From NCBI GenBank assembly GCA_035048495.1, contig CM068541.1, forward strand, positions 9,555,929 to 9,619,928: a stretch of DNA of 64,000 nt, given 5' to 3'. Below, piece after piece: positions 54,988 to 64,000 of this stretch. The notes below the pieces were generated by a model. The model was not told the origin of the DNA and ran no database searches. It saw only the letters and a list, made by a program, of their open reading frames with translations. The translations under genes were made by a program, and so were the position numbers. Every line of letters starts with the position of its first letter. Position 1 is the first letter of the stretch. Origin of the DNA: Euptelea pleiosperma. Lineage: Eukaryota; Streptophyta; Magnoliopsida; Ranunculales; Eupteleaceae.

Positions 54988-57738
54988 TCAAGTTACAGTT
55001 GGAGAAGAATTATGGCATTCCCTCGAAAACTTGGATATACAAATGGCACCATGCGCTCCTGAGCAACTATGGGCATCGTTGCCTGCCACCTCAGATGCCA
55101 AAATTACATCCTCGTCGTGAGTGTATATCAAAATTTTTGAAACAATGTTGCAGAATTCCCTGCAGAACCATTACGGTGAAGGTTTAGTCAAACAATGCAG
55201 ATAACAGGTTCAGATACTTCATGAAGTAGAAAAGAACAAAGGAGTCTTTGAATGATGGAAAGGATTAAGCAGGAGTAAGACAGACTCCAGGAGTCAGGTT
55301 AAAATCATAGTATTGTATTAACAAGTATGGGTGATGCTACTTACTGCCATGGATCATCTCCAACGAGCATCATATCATCCTCGTTATCTGTGTATAAAAC
55401 ATGCCATCCTTTATCGGGATCATTCAAAAGCCCCTCCATATTGAATAGCCGCTCCAACTCACATATCAGATCATCATACCCATCAAGCTTTGTGAGATCA
55501 ACCGCCCTGCCTACAACACTCCCTTGCTTGTGAACCTGCAGTTTTTATCTCATAACAAAGTATAATGTAATGGAATATCAGAAGGCATAGGTCTTACAGC
55601 TTAAAGTACGCTTACTTTGGTACAACTGCGTTCATATGTTTTGGTCGAGCTAGAAGGCTTCAAATACGACTGCTCTTCAGCAGAGCGTAAAAAAGGTGTG
55701 TCCAGATTCAAGTTCTCAGTTGAGGATGGAGATGTGATTGTAGTAATGGTATCCTCTTCATTTGGTACATTGCTTCCCTCAGTTAAGGAAAAACCAAAGA
55801 GTCTGCAACCACTTTTACTGGTAGGGACCAAATCTTGACTGCCCCTTAAAGCTGTTTGAGTTACAAGGACGGGATGTGGACACAGAGAACCAAGTTGATT
55901 ATGCTTTTTAAAAAGATCTGAGGAATAAATTCTTTGTGAATCCTCAGTGGTATACCGGCGTCCAGAAGCTGAGGATGATGTGAGTTTCCCACCCAATGTA
56001 TCAGTACCATCAAATAAACCAAAGTAGTTACCCTCCTCACCCTCCCGATTATTGATGGAATACGCAGAGCGAGGATATGTAACCTGAGTACTTGCTTGTT
56101 GGAACATAAGCACAGAAGATGGTGAAGACACTTGTACAGATGGTGCAGATGGTTGCACATGAGCAGTGTAGCCCTGCATCGTAGCATGCCATCCACTTCT
56201 GACGGTAGACTTGTGAACCCCGTCAAACATTCCATACCCACCATTATCCTGAGCCCGGTTATCAACTGGGGCTCTTCCATACAGTGGTGTTGGAAATATT
56301 TCTTGACCTTGCAAGACCTTACGGAACCGAACAGATTCGCCAAAGTCTATGTGCTTGTGGGAAATGTCAGAATTTCCTGGTGGGATTCTGACGCCACTTC
56401 CTATTGCAGCCATTCCAGAACTGTTCGAACCAGGTATGCGTCTCCTTAATTCATATGGGTGATGATTCGGCACATCAACACCATTGTAAGGAGTGTTAAA
56501 ACCAAAAATTTCTTGACCTTGCAAGACCTTCTGGAATCCTAAAGATTCCCCAAAGTCTGAAAACCTGTCCCCATCTGCAAGGAAAAAGGAAAAGCCAAAT
56601 TCATTACTTCTCGTGGAAAATGAAAAGACCACAGATTCATGTGATAGTGTTCAACTGAAAGTGTAGGGCAAGGACATACTAGGAACCGGAAAATCCGATT
56701 TGGTTGAAGACAGACTAATCCTGGTTCTCTTTGAACCAGGTCCCAACAAACTGCTGGAGCCTGAAACTGAACCAGACGGCTCAATCTCCCATGGAGAAAC
56801 CCTATTGTGTCGATTCATCTCGACATCGTCATCCCACTTTACCTGTAGGAATGAACTACAACATTTAATGCCATCAACTTAAATAATTGAAAAGGCAAGG
56901 GGACAGGAAGAATTTAGGCTTGTCATTAAAATAATATTAAATGTTCGAGAGATTTCAGGTGCAAGATCACCAAAGAATCATTCGCACAAAAAAATTAAAC
57001 AATTATTGATGCAATTATATTTAATAAAAAAATGCTGCTGAGAAAGTAGTGGCTCATTTATGAAAATTGGAACATCATAGATTTGGAAAATGTTTTAATT
57101 TGAACGAGTAAAAGTTTAAAGGGTCTTTCAACAATAAAGGCGGGGGTTGATTATGAAAGGAGTACAAGACAATTCTGGAAAGGTTCAGGTCAGGAACCTC
57201 AGGTAAAAGATGTCTGCAACAATGCCTAGGACTACACAGGAGGTGGTGTTTTTTTTTACAACCAGTAAAAGGGGCAACAGAGCCAACCACCTGCACGGCA
57301 TACACCTCATTGCAAGTGGTAGGGTACACGAACTTTCTTGAGCGGCTGATAGGAGAATGTAGCTGATATAATATGCAAAGCTTGCCTTGGAAATTCTAAC
57401 TCGTGAAATATAAGTAACTGTGCAGCAATGAGAAACAAGCTGTATCATATAGATGCATACCGATAGGCATCTCCATTTTGAACCAGGCCATCTAACAGGA
57501 TCCATGTCACTAACCCCAATTACCTGCCCTGTGTATCTGCCAAAGATGAATAAGTAAATATTATCTTCTCCAACTTTTGAGAATGCATTTTATGAAGTAC
57601 ATATAAAATATGTCAAACCTTCGCTCTGCTGCATCTTCAGTTTCAAATCGCATTTTGAACCTCGTTCCAATGGAAAATGAATGATCAAAGCTCTTTGAGA
57701 ATTTACCAAAAGGTACTATAAACGCCGATGGACTCACC
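54988..57738 (-). CDS. ARF3-like: ARF3/ETTIN-like auxin response factor with PB1 domain, 5' part missing
   Basis: Nuclear transcription factor of the auxin pathway. Exons on the minus strand: 57738-57619, 57536-57461, 56842-56680, 56574-55616, 55535-55345, 55159-54988; GT-AG borders, phases join to 559 codons plus stop. Seen in order: end of the DNA-binding/dimerisation part (FSIGTRFKMRFETEDAAERR), ancillary region (VSDMDPVRWPGSKWRCLS, then RVSPWEIEPSGS), a middle region with two KVLQGQEI motifs and VQVSSPSSVLMFQQAS, an RLFGFSL motif (RLFG-type TOPLESS-binding motif in ETTIN), and a PB1 domain (VHKQGSVVGRAVDL, GYDDLICELERLFNMEGLL, acidic DNEDDMM, DDPWQEFCNIV). EIEPSGS and the middle region match ARF3 rather than ARF4. 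Upstream B3 exons were not found in 57739-64000, so an intron over 6 kb or exons outside the window are implied. Confidence 0.93.
56300..56320 (-). promoter_or_regulatory. tasiR-ARF target site A
   Basis: On the mRNA strand the 21 nt are aaggtcttgc followed by aaggtcaagaa, coding KVLQGQE. Compared from memory with the TAS3 tasiR-ARF, one central G:U pair and two mismatches at the tasiRNA 3' end are expected. It lies 210 bases downstream of site B on the mRNA. Confidence 0.9.
56510..56530 (-). promoter_or_regulatory. tasiR-ARF target site B
   Basis: The 21 nt sequence is identical to site A and also codes KVLQGQE, here within FGESLGFQKVLQGQEIFG. Two such sites in one exon are the hallmark of ARF3 and ARF4 regulation by TAS3 small RNAs. 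Confidence 0.9.
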
Positions 57739-60700
57739 CTACACGACAAACTTGAAGCTCAGAGACATTGACATTTTAATATGCTCACACAAAGTGACTC
57801 GCCAAAATTTTAAAACCATGTTATCAACTAATCATACCAAAATCACATAAATTTTGTACGATGTCCGAGCATCAACATTTTCAGAGAATTTCTCCTTTAA
57901 GTGGAAGTCAAAAAACAGCACCTAAATATGAAAAATAAAACCAGACAAAGAATTTGCCCTCAAGAAATACAGATCCCAGCGCGCGTGTGCGCACACACAC
58001 GTGTACATACTCATCGATGTCTTTAGAAACTGATGCCAATATCTCAACTAAGAGACTGGTTGGAAAATGGGGCCAGCCAAGGTCAGTCCAGCTCTGGTCC
58101 TTTTGGGCTGTGTTTGGTAACCGTGTGACCCACTATTTCAGATTTTGCCTTTAAAACAAGACAAAAAACCAAAAAATGGGGCCAGCCATGGTCAGTTCAG
58201 GTCTGATCCTGGGCTGTGTTTGGTAACCGTGTGACACTATTTTGGGCCCCGCTAACTGGTGCCAATATCTCAACTAAGAGACTCGTTGGAAACCCAGAAA
58301 TGGGGCAAGCCATGGTCAGTTCGGGTCTGGTCCTTCTGGGCTGTGTTTGGTAACCATGTGTGACCCACTATTTCAGAATTTGTTTTTAAAATGGGACATA
58401 CACACACACGCGCGCGCACACACACAAATTTCTTTAGAAACTGATGTCAATATCTCAACTAAGAGACTGGTTGGAACCCAAAAAATGGGGCCAGCCATGG
58501 TCAGTCCAGGTCTGGTCTTTCTGGGCTGTGTTTGGTAACCATGTGTGACCCACTATTTCGGGCCCCACTATTTCAGATTTTGCCATTAAAACAGGACCAG
58601 AGTTAGTTTTTCTAAAAGAAGTTTCAAGATTGAACCAGTTCCTCTAGGCTACGACGGGGCTAGGTCCTGAAAACATGAGATTTCACAACAGGCACTAAAC
58701 CAAGCAACCTGATCGGGTACTAAGCCACGCCACAGATTCTTTATGCCGGAATTCAGTTGAATTATAGGATATCAATCTATCTTTTACAGCTCACTAAAAA
58801 TTCCACAATTTTTCTATCAGTAGCTGATCAAACCAACTCTTAGGTGTAATGCGACAGAGAACGGAGTTTTCTTCCATAATTCAGTCAATCCCATTACCTA
58901 TCAGTTTAACCTTGTACAATTACTCGATTCCTAAGGGGCATTTGGCAACACAACAAAGTGACTTATTTTTACTATTTTAATTCAAAAAGATAGTTTGGAT
59001 CTATGTTGCATTGATGCGGACAGTGTCAGAATCCAACACGGATACCAGGTGTCAGACTATGCAAACCCCAAAAAATAGGATTCGGGGACTCGGCTGAATA
59101 TTTTAATTAAAATTATTATTATTACTTTTTTTTTTTTGATTTCCGAGGGTATCCAACCTCTTAGAGCACCCGACTAGTCCCCCGGGGGATGTGTGTACTT
59201 CTTCCACACGTGGCGACAAGTCCGTGGCAAAATATCGAGATTTTCTTGGTAGGACTTTTACAAAATCTTAGATTGTAGTAGGATTTTTGCCAAAACTTAG
59301 ATTTTAGGATTTTCTTGGTAGACGAGTCTGTGGCGAGTCCTTGTCCAAATCTGTGTCCGACACAGACACTTCCCTCATTTAGAAGAGTCCATGTAACATA
59401 GGTTTGTATGCATGACATGTTTTAGCTTCAGAGAAGTTAAAGAAGTTACTTCTTCTTGCTTTACTTCAAACTAAGCACATGTTGAGTTGAAAACTTAAGT
59501 CAAACTTTCGTAATACCATATTTGCCCCTTCTAATCCTTCAAAACAAATTATAAATGACTACTTCAACCATTTTTAATGACAAAATATCCCTCTAAGCCT
59601 TTACTACAAAGTATAAATGAACATCCTGTCCTTCCATATCAAATAAGCTACTTTTGTCCTTCCAAACACACTTCCACTTCTAGTGGGCAACTTCTACTAC
59701 AAGTAGAAATGCTTGTACTTCCCATTCCCAAACTCCCCCTAAATGTTGTTATCAAAGGGTACTTGAACCAACTATTAGGTGTCATTCTTGAGCATTGATA
59801 CACTCCATGGGGGGCATACAATTTTCGTTCCTGGGAAACAGCTTTTTAGTAGGTAAACTGGTATGGAAGTTGCGATCTCATGGGTGAGCAGAAGAATGTA
59901 AACAGTTAACCAACGATTGGATTTAATTAATCCTGAGAAACTGAAAAGCATGTGTCATTTTTTTATAAAACAATTCATAATATCTCTAATCTTTGAACTT
60001 GTCAATTGAATAAATCTCGTGCTATCATGAGCTTGCAACTTGTAGGCATGTAGATATGCTTTCACGTGGCTCTGAGGGGCTAGGAAACCAAGTGACATGG
60101 TGGCCTCATTGCCAATGACATCTTGTGCAAAAAATAAAAAATTTGCAAGTGAAGGAAACAAGTTGGGGAAAGGGTTCAAGGAATTGAAACAGGAAATGAC
60201 TACTACTAATTTTACCTGGGGTGGGAAAAGGGAGGAGAAACAGAATAAGAAACATGTGGGAAACAACATAGGAAAAGGGTACGAAGTCAAAGCATAAGTA
60301 TCTAAGTCAAAGCATTCATTTAATAAGATCTTAAATGTCCAATTCAATGGTTAATATTGGATTGATCATATAGTTAGTATTTGATAAAGACTAGTGGAAG
60401 GCAAGAGAGAGTGTTACTCCCGGAAAAAAAAAAAAAATGGGAGAACTCTGAGTGGGAGGGAATGGTTTTAGGAGAGTGGGAACTGTTGTAGGAGGTTGAG
60501 GGAATTTTTAGAAAAAGTCTCAAAGTGTGAACTTCTATCTTTACAAGTCAATATGGCCAAAAAAATACTTAGCCTTCATTTTTATTGATAATTTTAATAA
60601 AGTTAAGGGTAACTTAAAAAAGTGGCAAAACAACGTTTTACCCTTAAGGCTTGCCTTTACAATAGATTATAAGTGTGTAACTCGTATTATAGAGAATAAA

Positions 60701-61145
60701 GAGTACATCATTAGTATACGAAGTCTGAGAAAAAATAAAGTTCCGTCTCCCTTACATTTCTAAGGAATTCCCACGTGTTTTTGCAACATGTTTACATTGC
60801 ATGTACTGTTGTTTCCCATTTCACTTCCCACCAAGAGGCCCATGGAATTAGTCGGGTGCTCTAAGAGGCCTGGATACCCGTGGTATAAAAAAAAAGAGGC
60901 CCATGGATAGGTGTGCTGGCCTGTATTGGTGCTACTCCACACAAGCCCATAGCAAGTGTAAAGTTACAGGGGAGAAGCCATCTACACACCAACCTTACGG
61001 CACTACACATAGATGGCACCTTTGCATAAGCCGAGAGGAGTCGAAGACAAGCTAAGAAAGGCTTGAGATCAAGTCTGAGTATTGCAGGGGCCCAACAGCA
61101 CTAGTTTGACCTCATCACAAAGTGTTATTGGCAAAATAATGTCAA
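57739..61145. other. Probable large ARF intron or upstream region
   Basis: The first ARF exon in the window begins with the last base of a split codon, so an exon must lie at higher coordinates. I searched 57739-64000 on the minus strand for the B3 motif and found none. Contents: a tandem repeat (58027-58600), AC/GC repeats, and palindrome-poor AT-rich DNA. Confidence 0.5.
58027..58600. repeat. Direct repeats of about 130-170 bp, three to four copies
   Basis: Units share 'gccaatatctcaactaagag', 'atggggccagccatggtcag', 'gggctgtgtttggtaacc' and 'gacccactatttcag'. A (CA)/(CG) microsatellite (58391-58428) sits in one unit. Confidence 0.85.
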
Positions 61146-61153
61146 GTTTGATC

Positions 61154-61955
61154 CTCTGTAGTCAAGGCGCGCGCCTCAGGTTCAAGGTGCGCACCTCACT
61201 AAAATACATGTTTTTTGTAAAAATTCTGTACTTTAGCTTATTATATTAAACATCGATATGATAGGAGAGATACATTTGAATCTATCTCATTGAAAGACAT
61301 AGATGAAAGTAGTGAATGGCTACTTGGGGAGATGGAAGGTGGAGAAGTAGAAGATGAATTGGTGTTTGAGGATGATAGCTTAACATGTAGTATTTTTGCA
61401 AGAGCTGCTGAAGTTAGTGAATAAACATCAAATACTAGATCACAATCAAAGTCAAGAGTAAGCGCAAGGGATTCAATAAGGGAGCCAGAAGAGGAAGAGG
61501 CCAATTCGAAGGAGACAGAAGAAAAAGAATTTATTGAGGCTAACACATCCGATGATGATGGGGATGAAACTAATGGTTATATTTTAGAGGATGGCGATGT
61601 TAACTAAAACTAAAACTAATTGTGGGCTATTTGAGATTTTTGAGCATTTGCTATCTTTTATGTTTTTTTGCTTTTTGATTACTTGTTTTGTATTTATATG
61701 ATGACAATGTTAACTAGAACTACTTTTGGGTTATTTGAGATTTTTGACATTTGCTATCTTTTATGTTTCATGGCCTAATGATTACCTATTTTATTATTTT
61801 ATGATATTTTTTTTAATTTTTTTATATTTATTATAATTTTTAATATTGCGCCTCGCTTCAGTCAAGCGCGTGCCTCGCCTTGCGCCTTGCGCCTTGTGCC
61901 TCAGGCGCCAGAGGTCTTAGTGCCTTAAGTGCGCCTTGCGCCCTTAATCACCTTG
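61154..61955 (+). mobile_element. Deleted hAT transposon with transposase tail
   Basis: Octamers gtttgatc flank it exactly (61146-61153 and 61956-61963). Subterminal sequence is rich in gcgcctcg, ccttgcgcc and complements. The interior (61260-61430) decodes to SLKDIDESSEWLLGEMEGG, then DELVFEDDSLTCSIFARAA, which I recognise as the C-terminal tail of plant hAT-like transposases. The catalytic part is missing, so it is an internally deleted copy. Confidence 0.85.
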
Positions 61956-61963
61956 GTTTGATC

Positions 61964-64000
61964 TTTCCAGTACATGCAAGGTATTGCAATACATGAACAT
62001 TTTCATTGGCATACGATGATTTGAAGGGGAAGCCTACCACCTTGCTCATTTTGGCGTTGGCAAGGAAAGAGACAGACACCAAGGAAGTGCTAAGTAAGAT
62101 GACTACATGACACTTTGGATTTTGTTGTCATGAACGAGGGCATGTTAGAATATAGCATTTTGGCAAATTCCGTCTTGCTAACACGCATCAAAGCAAAAAG
62201 GTCAAAGAAACCAAGGGAAGGAGAACATCTTGATCCTCACTCAATGTGATGATGCATGCAGACTTCAAAGAACAAGTCAGTCAACATGTTTAGTGGGCAA
62301 CATGTTCCCCAGACGCGGTATGTCTCCCCTTGTAGGTAAGGAGCACCTAGCAGCATCCATATCTAGGGTTTGTTTGGATCAAGAGATTGGCACCCTTTGC
62401 AATGGATTCTTCCTTAGTTATGTGCTTCAAACCATAAATGTGTGGGTTGAGCATCTCGAAGGAGGTTGTCCAAACTCTGTAGGCCTTCGAGTCAGCCAAA
62501 GGACGATGTAAAGCTAGGTGACCTAGTCAGTAGTAATCACAGCATCAGGTACTTAAGAGGGAGACTCCATATGTGGACTACACTTGTGCAACATCAATGG
62601 GTGAAGGGTGAACAAATTGTTGTGGTGGCCTTGTTTAGTGTTTAAATCTCCACCGAAGTTTTAATAAAAGTTTGAGGACCATAAGATGAATCAATTGTAT
62701 GCTTTAGGGCATGGTATGAAGATAGCATTGTTTTCTTGGGCAAGAGGGTTATGTATGGGAAAGATGAGCCAAATCTCGGTCTAGTGCAAGCTGAGGTGAT
62801 GCATGAAGCTCATGGTCTAAACTTTTGACCAATTTGGGTGCAACTTGCCAAGTTGTTTCCCTTGCGTGACTCTCCCAATGCATAGAGAATATCATGTGTT
62901 TCCATTGACTAGGCTAAGTTCTACTTAACCAAATCAAATTAGTTCGATCACACCAATTTCAGTGTCAATCAAGATGCACAATGAAGAAAAGATTCTAATT
63001 GCAGCAACCTACTCTTTGATGCTCAATATGGACCATTTTGGTTAGAAGGGAGAGTCAACTTCCTTTCTTCTTATTCACATGAAACTAAGTAGGAAAGTGG
63101 TGAACATAAATGATAGGAATCCCAAACAGCCCCGCAAAACTCATCATCAGAAGTCACATAGTGGTCAAACTATCCTTATATGGCATGACAATCATCACAT
63201 GCTTAGCTCATATACAAAGTTACAAACTAACATAAAGTTATTTTAATAGAAGACCTATACACCCCTCTTATAACATGAATAAATTATAAAAACCAACAAA
63301 AGTAAATAAACAATTGACCTGTTTTATCACGATTTTGAAGGAATAATGAGCAAAGAAAAGAAACCAGCTTATAGAAAATAAGATGACAAATTCATAGATC
63401 GTGTGTCTAATAGTTGAGTGTAACAGTACTACTTGATACAGTTATATGGCCCAAAAGTGATTTGTTATGTAGAACACATTCCTATGAATTAGTATTCTCA
63501 AGGGATCCAACCCTGCCACCACTCCCCCAGGACATCAAATTCTATGCAAGTTTCAATAGCCATTAGCTCCTATAATTGAGAAGGAATGATTCAAAAATAA
63601 AAATAAAAAACAATAATAATCATATCAAACATGAATAGATAAGCATCTGATAAATGCTTCTCTTCAACAAATGCATGCACTTGTGGATTGTTGTAAATAG
63701 GGCTTCACTACTGTTGTCCAATGCGTCACATGCCTACACTTTTGTGGAAGCTTATATTGCACAATGGTAAAGGTACACATGAATTAAGAATATGCATCTC
63801 ACTGAAAAGTATGCATTTGATGTTGTGCCACATGGTACTACAACGTACAAACTAATTCAAACTTTTAACCACAGGAAGATATGTAACAATGAAAAGGACA
63901 CATGTCAGTGTCCGACACAGATATGAGGTGTCTAACACCGCGGCCTTAAGCCCAAAACGCAAACGCACATGTACATATGTATTATAGTATAAAATTTAGT
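61964..64000. other. No gene recognised
   Basis: Frames such as 62230-62511 show no known motif. AT-rich; may be part of a long ARF intron or upstream intergenic DNA. Confidence 0.4.

Noticed and set aside
54757..55187. Two plus-strand frames of 76-101 codons
   Set aside because: Antisense to the last ARF exon and its 3' flank; no family features.
59955..60347. 130-codon minus-strand frame
   Set aside because: Considered as a missing ARF N-terminal exon, but it has no B3 motif and no suitable splice sites.
61241..61546. 101-codon minus-strand frame
   Set aside because: Antisense to the hAT transposase tail.
62230..62511. 93-codon plus-strand frame as possible retroelement piece
   Set aside because: No gag, protease, integrase or reverse-transcriptase motif could be recognised.

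Overview
The window is nuclear DNA of a flowering plant. It has intron-rich genes with GT-AG junctions, plant-only families (MLO, family-1 UGT with a PSPG box, ARF, DUF1685) and dense plant transposons. I cannot name the species. An ARF3/ETTIN-type gene that still encodes a PB1 domain would fit an early-diverging angiosperm lineage, but that is an inference.

Layout. 1-3087: a three-deep nest of short transposons and decayed palindromic repeats. 3088-9312: a complete 14-exon MLO gene on the minus strand (512 residues), with a hAT miniature element and tandem Helitron termini in its 2.7 kb intron 4. 9313-16300: hAT miniature elements and a 2.9 kb Helitron. 16311-18687: two broken UGT fragments head to head, one split by a SINE that itself carries a hAT element, the other split by a solo LTR. 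18690-26840: a candidate 5.3 kb Helitron and several Mutator-type foldback elements. 26846-28183 and 33984-35321: two intact intronless UGT79-like genes on the minus strand, products of a duplication that also copied their flanks. 35322-43900: transposons, a decayed Ty1/copia gag and a nested Mutator-type element. 43906-44520: a small proline-rich plant protein of unknown function. 44991-45256: a 266 bp miniature LTR retrotransposon with perfect target-site duplication. 47241-50270: LINE tails and a SINE. 51009-52160: a two-exon DUF1685 gene with a frameshift in its conserved core. 54988-57738: the 3' part of an ARF3/ETTIN-like gene on the minus strand, with two tasiR-ARF sites and a PB1 domain; its B3-coding exons were not found in the window and probably lie beyond 64000. 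61154-61955: a deleted hAT transposon with 8 bp target duplication.

Functional picture. The genes are not a pathway cluster: MLO is a calmodulin-binding membrane protein, the UGTs decorate small molecules (probably flavonoid-type glycosides), and ARF3 is an auxin-linked transcription factor. What ties the window together is its transposon record. Most insertions can be dated relative to each other by nesting, and many can be assigned to a superfamily by their target-site duplications: 8 bp for hAT, 9 bp for Mutator-like, 5 bp for LTR elements. Coordinates of exon and element ends were worked out by eye from splice motifs, reading phase and duplicated flanks.
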